A DNA stretch of 64,000 bases from Methylomusa anaerophila (GTDB lineage Bacteria > Bacillota > Negativicutes > Sporomusales > Sporomusaceae): NCBI RefSeq assembly GCF_003966895.1, contig NZ_AP018449.1:3179501-3243500 (forward strand). Direction: 5' to 3'. Numbering within the stretch: position 1 is the first letter of the stretch; each line of letters opens with the position of its first letter. This document shows, one piece after another, positions 48,935-56,525 of the stretch. The translations under genes were made by a program, and so were the position numbers. Below the pieces are notes generated by a model. That model did no database searches and had not been told where the DNA came from. It saw only the letters and a program-made list of their open reading frames with translations.

Positions 48935-49192
48935 TATATATAGAAGACTATTGATTAAATCGAATGTATAGACGGTTAAAAAGCGAAGTTAAACCTGGTG
49001 GAAAGGGGTAATTTAATTGGAAATAACAGATTATCCTAGATCAGGAATGTCTTATGGAAATGAAGAATGACAAGTGGTGCACAAAAAAACAGGATCAGTT
49101 AATTAAGTACTTCTGGGTTAGTCAGACTCACGTTGTTATTTTTAAGAACATTACTTGATCAAGTTTCACGAGAGAAAGGAGAGAATATTAAT

Positions 49193-50179
49193 ATGGAAAC
49201 ACTTACAAGTGAAATACTTGGATATAGACCCATATGTGGGGTTTGGAGACGGCTTGCAGCTCTTTTCATTGACAGTATTGCCTTGGGGTTATTAGGAATG
49301 TGTCTTGGCACAATCTTTGGTCAACAGTTCGCTTTGTTAGGAGCATTAGGACCTTTGGTAGGGTTCAGTATTAGTGCTTGCTATTTTGGAATAATGAATA
49401 GCTATTATTGCAATGGACAAAGCATAGGAAAGAAGTTACTCAAAATATGTGTGGTTACTGAAGATGGCGAATTGATTAGTATGAAAAGATCAATTGTCCG
49501 GGCGGTAATCTTAAGCGCCATTGTATGTAAAGGCTTATCATTTGCCACAGTTCCGATAATTGGCCAACTTATTGATTGGATAATATTAATGATATTTTTT
49601 GGAACAGTTTATTTCTATATATTTAATAAAAAAACACGGCAAGGTATTCATGACATAATATGTGGAACATATGTATATAACGTTACTGCCCTAAACACGC
49701 CGATTTCTGCAACTGTTTCAAAAATGCATTATATAATCTGTTCAGTAGTTTTAATAGTTTTTACTCTCGTTTCCTATATGACTATGGCTGCAAGTCAACA
49801 GAATGAACTTTTTTCCATATATAAGGAGTTAACTAAACTAGATGGGGTATATGCTGCAAAGGTAGATTATATGACAGCAAAACATGTTTTTAACATTAAG
49901 ACCGGGGTAGTGGATGGAAAGGAATCAACAAGGTTAACAGCAAGTGTTTATGTACATAACATACCAATAAATGCAGAGGAGCTGAAGGACAAAGTTGCAA
50001 GGGTTGTTTTGGAGAATTATCCGGCACCACAAAATATCCAAACTGTAATGGTAAATGTTTACTATGGGTATAATATAGGAATTGCAAGTAATTACGCAGT
50101 TTCATGGTCATCCGCCCCTATACAAAAATGGAAGGAGAAGTTACATATATTCCTTTATCCGCATGTTTTCCATAGCTAA
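49193..50179 (+). CDS. RDD-family membrane protein
   Basis: 328 residues. RDD domain (about 18-165) with VWRRLAALFIDSIALGLLGM, NGQSIGKKLLKICVVTEDGE and KTRQGIHDIICGTYV, spanning about four membrane helices; a fifth helix near 188-208. The soluble C-terminal ~115 residues (KELTKLDGVYAAKVDYMTAK...) have no recognised family. AAAGGAGAG precedes ATG 49193. Function unknown; RDD proteins are sometimes transport-related. It is the sole gene of its cassette. Confidence 0.8.
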   Translation: METLTSEILGYRPICGVWRRLAALFIDSIALGLLGMCLGTIFGQQFALLGALGPLVGFSISACYFGIMNSYYCNGQSIGKKLLKICVVTEDGELISMKRSIVRAVILSAIVCKGLSFATVPIIGQLIDWIILMIFFGTVYFYIFNKKTRQGIHDIICGTYVYNVTALNTPISATVSKMHYIICSVVLIVFTLVSYMTMAASQQNELFSIYKELTKLDGVYAAKVDYMTAKHVFNIKTGVVDGKESTRLTASVYVHNIPINAEELKDKVARVVLENYPAPQNIQTVMVNVYYGYNIGIASNYAVSWSSAPIQKWKEKLHIFLYPHVFHS

Positions 50180-50212
50180 TACTTCTGTAAAAACCAAGCG
50201 CTTTATGCTCTC

Positions 50213-50384
50213 CGGCATGTTATGGAAGAAAATCCAAGAATGTACGGAGCCAGTAGCTATATGGGCTGACGAGCAATCAGCATGGCATGTCATGGAGTGA
50301 CTTTAGTGGCATGTACTAGAACAGAAAAATGCCAATGAACCCAGTAAAATCAAGGTGTTCCACTTTTGACATGACAAAGGTGCC
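50213..50384 (+). repeat. B-type cassette junction B3
   Basis: Three 16-bp repeats: CGGCATGTTATGGAAG (50213-50228), TGGCATGTCATGGAGT (50283-50298), TGGCATGTACTAGAAC (50307-50322), then CACTTTTGACATGACAAAGG and core GGTGCC (50379-50384), followed by GGGTTCGTTAAAGTAACA. The outer GATTCTGATTCACG motif is missing here, replaced by the 3' flank of the RDD gene. Confidence 0.82.
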
Positions 50385-50420
50385 GGGTTCGTTAAAGTAA
50401 CATCGGGGAAATTACATATG

Positions 50421-50465
50421 AACGAATAAAGAGATTTTAATCGGATTAAAATCTCTTTATTCGTT
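50421..50465 (+). terminator. Terminator just inside the B3 junction
   Basis: A 22-bp perfect inverted repeat starting AACGAATAAAGAGATTTT around a single-base centre, followed by GATTTG. It precedes the Phd/RelE pair and has no upstream gene of its own. Confidence 0.75.
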
Positions 50466-50549
50466 GATTTGATAAGACGCTTTGTGATATATTATTATTA
50501 AGGTTATCAATTGACTATCAAAATTAACAGAAAGGTAGAGTGAATAGAG

Positions 50550-50867
50550 ATGAAAACGATAATTCGCCCATTAACCGACCTTAGTAAAAACATGACTGCT
50601 ATAGATGAGTACGCTGTGAAGAAGAACCTTCCCGTTTATATAACTAAAGGTGGCTCAAGTTATCTTGTCGTCTTAAGCCATGAGCACTACGAGAAGCTAC
50701 AGGAGGAAATCGCTTTTCTGAAACGTCTTGCCACTGCGGAAGCTGAGAGTCGTCGTGGGAATTTGATTGATGTTGACGACTTGGAAAAAGATCTCGACAA
50801 AATCATATTGGAGGAAGCCCGCTATGACGATGGAGGAAAATCAGTCACCGGAAAATTTGAAAGTTAA
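50550..50867 (+). CDS. Phd/YefM-type antitoxin
   Basis: 105 residues. N-terminal Phd/YefM fold: IIRPLTDLSKNMTAIDEYAV, NLPVYITKGGSSYLVVLSHE, HYEKLQEEIAFLKRL, then a disordered acidic tail that would mask the toxin. GAAAGGTAGAG precedes the ATG. The toxin gene starts inside its 3' end (44-nt overlap), as in other coupled modules. Confidence 0.88.
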   Translation: MKTIIRPLTDLSKNMTAIDEYAVKKNLPVYITKGGSSYLVVLSHEHYEKLQEEIAFLKRLATAEAESRRGNLIDVDDLEKDLDKIILEEARYDDGGKSVTGKFES

Positions 50868-51165
50868 GTTTACCCCAACCGCTTCACAAGAAGTGAAGGA
50901 CATCATTCGCCAACTTGCGAAAGAGAGTCCCAAAGCGGCTCAAAATGTGCGGGAGGCACTTGTGACAAAGACAAAACAAGTGCTTACACTTAACCCCTTT
51001 CTCGGGCGTCCGCTGTATGAATATCCTGAATATGAAAAGAAAGGCGTTCGTCGTTACCTACCTCTAGCGCACTATTCCATATTGTATTTTGTGACAAATG
51101 ACACAGTGGAAATATGGCATGTTTGGGATAATCGTCGTAATTGGACAACTTTATTTGAAGATTAA
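50824..51165 (+). CDS. RelE/ParE-type toxin
   Basis: 113 residues from ATG 50824, behind GGAGGAAG located within the antitoxin gene. VKFTPTASQEVKDIIRQLAK, LTLNPFLGRPLYEYPEYEKK, GVRRYLPLAHYSILYFVTND then VEIWHVWDNRRNWTTLF: ParE/RelE superfamily with the conserved R-x-x-x-Y-x-I-x-Y and final HxxDxR-like strand. Intact, unlike the toxin at 43.8 kb. Target (ribosome-bound mRNA or gyrase) cannot be told. Confidence 0.87.
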   Translation: MTMEENQSPENLKVKFTPTASQEVKDIIRQLAKESPKAAQNVREALVTKTKQVLTLNPFLGRPLYEYPEYEKKGVRRYLPLAHYSILYFVTNDTVEIWHVWDNRRNWTTLFED

Positions 51166-51249
51166 AAAGGTTGCTTGGATTACCATAATGTTACATGATG
51201 TGTATTTATATTAACCATACTGTTTCAGGTGCTTCTAAGGGTTCTGGGT

Positions 51250-51483
51250 AATTCTGATTCACGCTTTAATAGGACCATTGGTCAAATTATTGCCTAACGT
51301 CTATTGATGTTCAGTGGTATGTCATGGAGTAATTTTATGAGACCGCAAAGCCAGATAAATACTGGCTTTGGGAGATATATAGTGGCACGTTATGGAACGA
51401 TTTAATGGCATGTACTAGAACAAGGAAATGCCTATGAAGCCAGTAAAATCAAGATGTTCCACTTTTGACATGACAAAGGTGCC
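51250..51483 (+). repeat. B-type cassette junction B4
   Basis: Outer motif AATTCTGATTCACGCTTTAA (from 51250), then TGGTATGTCATGGAGT (51315-51330), TGGCACGTTATGGAAC (51383-51398) and TGGCATGTACTAGAAC (51406-51421), CACTTTTGACATGACAAAGG and core GGTGCC (51478-51483), followed by ATGTTCATAAAGGTGATA. Repeat spacing is the same as in B2 to within 1 bp. Confidence 0.85.
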
Positions 51484-51537
51484 ATGTTCATAAAGGTGAT
51501 ATTTTAAAAACACTAACAAGTCCATTGAAAGAAAAAG

Positions 51538-51578
51538 ATAGCCAGAACCTATTAAATGGTTCTTGGCTATTATTTTTT
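51538..51578 (+). terminator. Terminator just inside the B4 junction
   Basis: ATAGCCAGAACC (51538-51549) / GGTTCTTGGCTAT (51558-51570), then TATTTTTT. No gene lies between the junction and the hairpin. Confidence 0.85.
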
Positions 51579-51648
51579 AAAGGGTTTTTAAAAATTTACA
51601 AAGAAATAATATTATGTTAAATTTTGGTTTCTGCTAGGATGTGGTTGA

Positions 51649-52197
51649 GTGTTTAAACTAGGTTTCTATAGAAACGACGAATTACAGGAGTATTATTACT
51701 CCAACTTATATAATGTGGAGCAAAACAGTAATTATAAGAGATTGGTCATTGGATTGGATAAAAGCCATATTGATACAATTTTAGATTTTACTTCCGTACT
51801 TAGCGAGCCATTTTACCTGTTGTATGTTCTGCATACTCCGCGCACTTGTAATGAGCCAGGAAGATATCAGAGTGGGGCATTTACCTTTGGAGAGATTAGT
51901 AAACTACTTAATCAGTTCAAAAATTTCTTTGAAAATGATGCACGCCATGATATGTGGATACACTCTCCTAAAACCAATACAACAATTGTATATGACCGAC
52001 ACAATCGTATCTTCTTATACGGTTTTACAAAAGAGCACATGCATATTATCGAAAGAAAAGGCTTAAAAAAAGAACCTGTTAGTATTCCTATTCCTCATGT
52101 ACATAACTATAATACTAAGTATGATAGCGCTGAGTCTAAGCTTCTCAATGAGTATCAATGGAATATAACGCCGTTACACGATGAAGATCGTCAATAG
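51649..52197 (+). CDS. Hypothetical protein, soluble
   Basis: 182 residues from GTG 51649; no strong ribosome site, so the start is uncertain. Mixed alpha/beta with YNVEQNSNYKRLVIGLDKSH, PFYLLYVLHTPRTCNEPGRY and DMWIHSPKTNTTIVYDRHNR, IFLYGFTKEH. The pattern recalls immunity-type or phage-response hypothetical proteins, but I do not recognise the family. It is followed by a small membrane protein 50 nt on, probably in one transcript. Confidence 0.6.
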   Translation: MFKLGFYRNDELQEYYYSNLYNVEQNSNYKRLVIGLDKSHIDTILDFTSVLSEPFYLLYVLHTPRTCNEPGRYQSGAFTFGEISKLLNQFKNFFENDARHDMWIHSPKTNTTIVYDRHNRIFLYGFTKEHMHIIERKGLKKEPVSIPIPHVHNYNTKYDSAESKLLNEYQWNITPLHDEDRQ

Positions 52198-52247
52198 AAG
52201 AACTGATGGCATTCATTATTAATCAATGTAGAAATGGAGGATTATAG

Positions 52248-52514
52248 ATGTTTACCTTTTGGGCAATGATTGTAATTGCAGCCTATGGCATACTTTCTGG
52301 GATAATCATCATATCTACAATTGTCGTTTTGGGCCATTTTGATTTATTGCCAAACCAAGCAGAACTAGTTGGAAAAGCTCTGCTTATCTGGGGTGGCATA
52401 CTTCTTGTTTACTCATATGTCCTGCATACTTTAACAATGTTTATGCTACAGCCTCTTATTAATTTTACTCGAAAGAAAGTCAGGGAGTTACCTTATACAC
52501 GTCGCTGGAGGTAA
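52248..52514 (+). CDS. Small two-helix membrane protein
   Basis: 88 residues: MFTFWAMIVIAAYGILSGII... (about 4-30) and ALLIWGGILLVYSYVLHTL (about 44-66) are membrane helices; the end is basic (RKKVRELPYTRRWR). TGGAGG precedes the ATG. No family recognised. Together with the upstream soluble protein it could form a two-part module (membrane component plus partner). Confidence 0.6.
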   Translation: MFTFWAMIVIAAYGILSGIIIISTIVVLGHFDLLPNQAELVGKALLIWGGILLVYSYVLHTLTMFMLQPLINFTRKKVRELPYTRRWR

Positions 52515-52698
52515 GTCAAATAAAATATGCACGCAATTAAAATTATATTGGGAAGTATGTAACTTAGAGATACGAGAATCGCTAAGGCTCTACGGTACGC
52601 TATGCAGACGTTCTGGTGTAAAGGGTCAGAGTTATTGACAACCTATTTGCGTAGAGGCGAATCCTTTTCCCTTTGACACTTCCGAAAGGTAGAGATGT

Positions 52699-53100
52699 AT
52701 GCGAATCACATTTGAAAAACAGAGAAATGGGGCATTAATTTATCTTTATTTTAGAGAGTTTGATGGTATTATTGTAGATACCTTAACTAATATTGTAGGA
52801 AAATTACTTTTGGATGCCAATAATCATTGGATTGGTGTACAAGCATGTAATACTACGATTGAGGGAGGGATAATACGGCTTCCTCAAATGAAGCATCCCT
52901 ATATTGTGCAGGAAAAGGAAAGCTTTTCTCAAAACGAAAGAGAACTAATAGCACTCTTCGATACAAGTGTCCAAATAGCGAAAATGAATGCAATTTTATG
53001 CAACGTTGATTTCAATAATGTCAATGGATTGCAGGGGATAGAAATTATAGCAGACAATTTTGATGCTAGAATGGATATTGCTAACCGTCTTATTAAATAA
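52699..53100 (+). CDS. Hypothetical protein, DUF2283-like start
   Basis: 133 residues. The first 35 (MRITFEKQRNGALIYLYFRE) resemble the DUF2283 fold (RITYD...LYIYF), a small family often found near toxin-antitoxin genes. The rest (VGKLLLDANNHWIGVQACNT, IRLPQMKHPY, NGLQGIEIIADNFDAR) is unrecognised. CCGAAAGGTAGAG precedes the ATG. Last small gene of the cassette before the degenerate junction B5. Confidence 0.55.
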   Translation: MRITFEKQRNGALIYLYFREFDGIIVDTLTNIVGKLLLDANNHWIGVQACNTTIEGGIIRLPQMKHPYIVQEKESFSQNERELIALFDTSVQIAKMNAILCNVDFNNVNGLQGIEIIADNFDARMDIANRLIK

Positions 53101-53200
53101 TAAAACCACAAGACAGTATGTACTTTTCTAGTGTTTTTGTTATATGAGATAATATATTCCTATATCTACACTACCCCAAGTGCCTCTAGGGGTTCAGGGT

Positions 53201-53243
53201 GACTCTGACTTACGATCTACTTTGGTCAATTTGTTGACTAATG
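53201..53243 (+). repeat. Distal motif of B-type end (remnant B5)
   Basis: GACTCTGACTTACGATCTAC then TTTGGTCAATTTGTTGACTA, a diverged copy of the B outer motif. The preceding AGTGCCTCTAGGGGTTCAGG also matches the sequence before B4 (AGGTGCTTCTAAGGGTTCTG). The 16-bp repeats and core are missing, so this is probably the decayed right end of the array. Confidence 0.6.
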
Positions 53244-53323
53244 TCTTTGGGAGTTTGCCGCTGCAATTCAGAAATGAATTTAAAACCAAGAAGATCAAAT
53301 ATAATTTACCTAAATGAGGGGAG

Positions 53324-54154
53324 TTGCTTGACATAGGGCTGGTAAAGGATTACTGGAGCATTCTTTTATTTGTTGGTGCAATGGCTTGTTATGCTGTGGG
53401 GTATATTAAGGCTGCGGCTTTATCTAAAGCTATATACCTTTCTGCAGTTCCTACTGAAATCTATACACCTGTAGCTTTACTTATCTTTGGAGCTACTTTT
53501 TTTGTTACTACCCTTATAGTTCCGTTGACGATATTTTCTACACTGTATATATTTCGTTATCTGGTTTCAGGTGAGATAAATAATAAGATTAAAATATGGT
53601 TTGATCAAAAAAATAGGATCTTCCTGTGGGGGACATTTCTTACAATAGGTCTCATAGAAATTCTAACTTTCACAATCCCTGGTGGGTCAGCTATATTACC
53701 TTTATTAATAACTGTAAAATATCCCATAGCAGGACTCTTTTTGATACTCACATTGTTATTTTTCGTGTTAGTTTCTTTTTGGGTAATTAAGAAAATAACA
53801 AGCAAAGAAAGATGGGTATATCTGGGTTTAAGTGTTTTTATTTGGATGTCAGCTATGTTGTTAATTCAAATCTCAATGTATCGTCCTACTATGATAAATG
53901 CCGATTTACCAATAGATACTCAACGTCCTGGAGTAGTTGGAAGCTTGACAATAAAAGACAATATAAAACAATCATGGCCATCTCCTGATTTTTCAGGAGG
54001 ATATGTGTTAGAGGGAATGTTGTTATTTAAAAGTGACAAATTATATTACTTTGCAGTTTTCCCTAGGAACGGGTCGAATGTAAGCAGCTTATATATGTTT
54101 CCGGAAGATAGGGTAATAGCTTTTAATACATCCATTCTATTACTGGAAAAATAA
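53324..54154 (+). CDS. Multi-pass membrane protein
   Basis: 276 residues from TTG 53324 behind GAGGGGAG. Five or six hydrophobic segments (about 8-25, 42-78, 98-120, 130-150, 165-182); the C-terminal ~80 residues (DTQRPGVVGSLTIKDNIKQS... LYYFAVFPRNGSNVSSLYMF) are predicted outside or soluble. No family recognised. It ends at a strong bidirectional terminator facing the leftward XRE gene. Confidence 0.6.
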   Translation: MLDIGLVKDYWSILLFVGAMACYAVGYIKAAALSKAIYLSAVPTEIYTPVALLIFGATFFVTTLIVPLTIFSTLYIFRYLVSGEINNKIKIWFDQKNRIFLWGTFLTIGLIEILTFTIPGGSAILPLLITVKYPIAGLFLILTLLFFVLVSFWVIKKITSKERWVYLGLSVFIWMSAMLLIQISMYRPTMINADLPIDTQRPGVVGSLTIKDNIKQSWPSPDFSGGYVLEGMLLFKSDKLYYFAVFPRNGSNVSSLYMFPEDRVIAFNTSILLLEK

Positions 54155-54167
54155 ATATTAATTTAAG

Positions 54168-54215
54168 AATAACAGCGATATCTCAAGTTTACGAGATATC
54201 GCTGTTATTTATTTT
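54168..54215. terminator. Bidirectional terminator
   Basis: AATAACAGCGATATCTC and its exact complement (17-bp stem, 8-nt loop), then TATTTTCTTC. It serves the membrane protein gene and the convergent XRE gene, whose stop codon lies inside it. Confidence 0.88.
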
Positions 54216-54459
54216 CTTCAATTGGCATGAAAAACTTAATTACATCAACATCTAACCCATCAGCAATAGCAAATAGAACATCAAGAGAAAAGGCTTTGGT
54301 CGAACCCGGTGCTTCAATCTTACTTAAATAACTCTTACTGATACCAATCTTATCTGCTAATTCATCCTGGGAAAGCCCCTTACGAATGCGGTAATGGACG
54401 ATTTTTTTAGCAATTTGGCGATATCGTTCGTCATTGCTGGATTTCATAAATACTTTCAC
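54205..54459 (-). CDS. XRE-family regulator
   Basis: 84 residues. Helix-turn-helix at about 17-70 (IVHYRIRKGLSQDELADKIG, ISKSYLSKIEAPGSTKAFSL). Short C-terminal tail (DGLDVDVIKFFMPIEENK) as in plasmid/phage-type controllers. It is divergent from the outer-membrane protein gene, and two matching palindromes lie between them, so it probably represses itself and possibly that gene. Confidence 0.85.
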   Translation of the reverse strand: MKVFMKSSNDERYRQIAKKIVHYRIRKGLSQDELADKIGISKSYLSKIEAPGSTKAFSLDVLFAIADGLDVDVIKFFMPIEENK

Positions 54460-54498
54460 CTCTACAATAAAATTATAGAGGTCTTTTGAATATTGATG

Positions 54499-54563
54499 TT
54501 TTCACCTATTGTGAAATAAAAGTGTAATAAATTATTGCACTAATAGTGAAATATAGTTATAAT
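54499..54563 (+). promoter_or_regulatory. Two XRE operators and an overlapping promoter
   Basis: TTTCACCTATTGTGAAA (54500-54516) and TTGCACTAATAGTGAA (54535-54550) are related palindromes with TTCAC/GTGAA half-sites. The second overlaps a promoter: TTGCAC (54535-54540), 17-nt spacer, TATAAT (54558-54563), so binding would block it. Confidence 0.6.
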
Positions 54564-54624
54564 AAATTAGTAAAGGTTGGCAATAGTGATAAATGGCTTA
54601 TGTGGAAAGAATTGTGCGTAGTTA

Positions 54625-54652
54625 TTTACGTTTACATAATGTTTGGTATAAT
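54625..54652 (+). promoter_or_regulatory. Promoter of outer-membrane protein gene
   Basis: TTTACG, 16-nt spacer, TATAAT, about 150 nt before the ATG. The long untranslated leader may carry regulation. Confidence 0.55.
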
Positions 54653-54804
54653 ATATAAATATACAGTATCTTCCAGTGTGGTAAACAGTGTTAAGCAGTA
54701 AAAATTACGCTTGTTTTGGTGAAAAGGATGGTGAACTCTATAAATTCAATCTTCAATAGGAATAGGTCATTACACCAAATAGGAACAAAGGGAGAGATTT
54801 GTAC

Positions 54805-55503
54805 ATGAAAAAAACAGCGATACTTGCCATGGCAGCTGCCACAATGTTAACAGCCAGCGTTGGCTTTGCAGCCCCACTTACCGATTATTCAGCAGGAAAG
54901 ACGTCAATTGATTTAACTTGGAGACAGTCGGATATGAAAGGAGAAGCTCCAGTCGGTGATATTTCGTTAGACAAAAAATATAATTTGGACTGGGGAATTA
55001 CTACGGGATTAGGCAATGATTTTGCTTTGCAATACAATGGCTATAATCCCAAATCCAAAGATACCGTCGTATACAGCGACCCTACGGAAACAGACAGCAT
55101 GAATATTAAACTTAAAACACAGGAATTAAATGTGCTCTATAAACTGGATAAGAATATATCTGCCTATGCTGGACTTGTCCGGTTGAAAGCAACCGCTAAC
55201 CAAACGGTAGCTGTAAGTGGTATCAGTACGGGAAGCAGTGATTCGAGTGATACCAAAAACAAAATACAGTTTGGCTTAGTGGGCAGTACTAAAATCGCGG
55301 ATAAAACGACTGCTTATGCCTCTATCGGCGTGGCATCCGACTTTACGAACTGGAAGATTGGTTTGTCACAAGAATTTGCTCCCAATGTAGAATTTAATGT
55401 GGATTATCGTAACTTAAAGGCCAAGAGTTTAGCGATTAACAATATCGGCGATGTAGACGTTACAGCTAAGGGAGTAGGCTTTGGCGTAAGTTACAAATTC
55501 TAA
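54805..55503 (+). CDS. Outer-membrane beta-barrel protein
   Basis: 232 residues. Sec signal peptide KKTAILAMAAATMLTASVGF then Ala-Ala (about 2-23). The mature part alternates polar and hydrophobic residues (SIDLTWRQSD, NLDWGITTGLGNDFALQYNG, VEFNVDYRNLKAK) and ends GVGFGVSYKF, with the terminal Phe needed for BAM insertion. Likely an 8-10 strand barrel; no OmpA or porin domain is certain. Good evidence for a diderm host. AGGGAGAG precedes ATG 54805. Confidence 0.85.
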   Translation: MKKTAILAMAAATMLTASVGFAAPLTDYSAGKTSIDLTWRQSDMKGEAPVGDISLDKKYNLDWGITTGLGNDFALQYNGYNPKSKDTVVYSDPTETDSMNIKLKTQELNVLYKLDKNISAYAGLVRLKATANQTVAVSGISTGSSDSSDTKNKIQFGLVGSTKIADKTTAYASIGVASDFTNWKIGLSQEFAPNVEFNVDYRNLKAKSLAINNIGDVDVTAKGVGFGVSYKF

Positions 55504-55522
55504 AAACTCAATTTTGGCAATA

Positions 55523-55564
55523 ACCAATAAATCCACTGGAATATAATTCAGTGGATTTATTGGT
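55523..55564. terminator. Terminator after the outer-membrane protein gene
   Basis: ACCAATAAATCCACTG and its exact complement, a 16-bp stem with a 10-nt loop. Confidence 0.75.
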
Positions 55565-55762
55565 CAAACGGTAACTGATAACAAAGAGAATCACGGCAGT
55601 GATTAATGGAACACAGGGCAATATAATTTTATTAACTCTTTGAATTGAGGGCGTCTGGTGTCACCGGGTGATTATGAAAGGTATCTGTAACTCAAAGTAA
55701 CCTTTGGCAATCATTTGACAGAAGTTATTATTCATCAATTAAAATCTAATGGGGGAATACAT

Positions 55763-55915
55763 ATGAGCAAAGAAGTAAGATATGATATTCGGGTATTAAG
55801 ATGCAATATGTGCGGAAGAGTATGGGAGCGGGACGACGATGACCCGTTTGCACCGCAATGTTGTCCTAATTGTAGTGCTTCTAATACAACGACAGAACGA
55901 ATCATCCACAAATAG
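55763..55915 (+). CDS. Small zinc-ribbon protein
   Basis: 50 residues. RCNMCGRVWERDDDDPFAPQ then CCPNCSAS: two Cys pairs (C-x2-C and C-x2-C) that would bind zinc or iron, rubredoxin-like in spacing. GGGGGAA precedes ATG 55763; a longer frame to 55715 has no ribosome site. Role unknown; such proteins often support redox or nucleic-acid enzymes. Confidence 0.65.
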   Translation: MSKEVRYDIRVLRCNMCGRVWERDDDDPFAPQCCPNCSASNTTTERIIHK

Positions 55916-55936
55916 AAAACTAGCCCAATGATTTAT

Positions 55937-55970
55937 GAACCTTAGTCAAATAATTGGCTGAGGTTCTTTT
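55937..55970 (+). terminator. Terminator after the zinc-ribbon gene
   Basis: GAACCTTAGTCAA / TTGGCTGAGGTTC (with G-U pairs), then TTTTGTCTTTTT. Confidence 0.75.
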
Positions 55971-56079
55971 GTCTTTTTCTAATCTTATGGAGGAATGACA
56001 TAGACCGTTTACGCAGCCACTCTGTTTGATATAATTATTATATAGGAATTACTTGTAATTAAAGAAAGGGGCATATACT

Positions 56080-56394
56080 ATGCATAGCTATATACGGGAA
56101 CCATTAACCGGGAAACCTTTGGCCTATTGGGACGGAGAATATGTACGAAATCCACACGGGGAAGTGCTGGTATCCATTGATGGCAATTATGTCCGTGAAG
56201 GTGTTGACGGTAGGCAAGTTCTGGCGAATCTTGACGGTGTTTTCATTCGGGAGGGAGTAGCAGGTGGACGGGTGATCGCACATATTGATAGAGACCTTAT
56301 TAGAACCGGAAGCAGTGGCGGCAATGTACTGTTTTTAATAGACAGTGGAGTTACGGATATGGAAAAATGCGCGTTGGCGGTAGCAATAATTTAA
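56080..56394 (+). CDS. Repeat protein of beta-hairpin-like units
   Basis: 104 residues made of about four ~20-residue repeats: AYWDGEYVRNPHGEVLVSID, GNYVREGVDGRQVLANLDG, VFIREGVAGGRVIAHIDRD, LIRTGSSGGNVLFLIDSG. Each has the form (Y/F/L)(V/I)R-x-G-x2-G-x2-V(L/I)-x2-(I/L)D. The pattern predicts stacked hairpins, like a small beta-solenoid or propeller. AAAGGGG precedes the ATG. No function known to me. Confidence 0.65.
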   Translation: MHSYIREPLTGKPLAYWDGEYVRNPHGEVLVSIDGNYVREGVDGRQVLANLDGVFIREGVAGGRVIAHIDRDLIRTGSSGGNVLFLIDSGVTDMEKCALAVAII

Positions 56395-56438
56395 AAAAAT
56401 TAGCAATACATTACATGTAATTCCACAAAATTTTGCAC

Positions 56439-56473
56439 AGAAATCCGATATTAAAAGAGGATTTCTTTTTTTA
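56439..56473 (+). terminator. Terminator
   Basis: AGAAATCC (56439-56446) / GGATTTCT (56459-56466), then TTTTTT. Confidence 0.85.
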
Positions 56474-56525
56474 TGTAGAATTTTAATTTAAAAATACATT
56501 AGATGACGCTTGAGAGGATTAGTGA

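Noticed and set aside
46425..51421. The 16-bp TGGCATGT-like repeats as a CRISPR array
   Set aside because: Only three per cluster, spacers are of unequal length (53 and 7 bp), no Cas genes, and the repeats lie at cassette ends.
43018..53243. Classical integron with attC sites
   Set aside because: No IntI-type integrase in the window, no R'/R'' (GTTRRRY / RYYYAAC) paired imperfect palindromes, and terminators isolate the cassettes.
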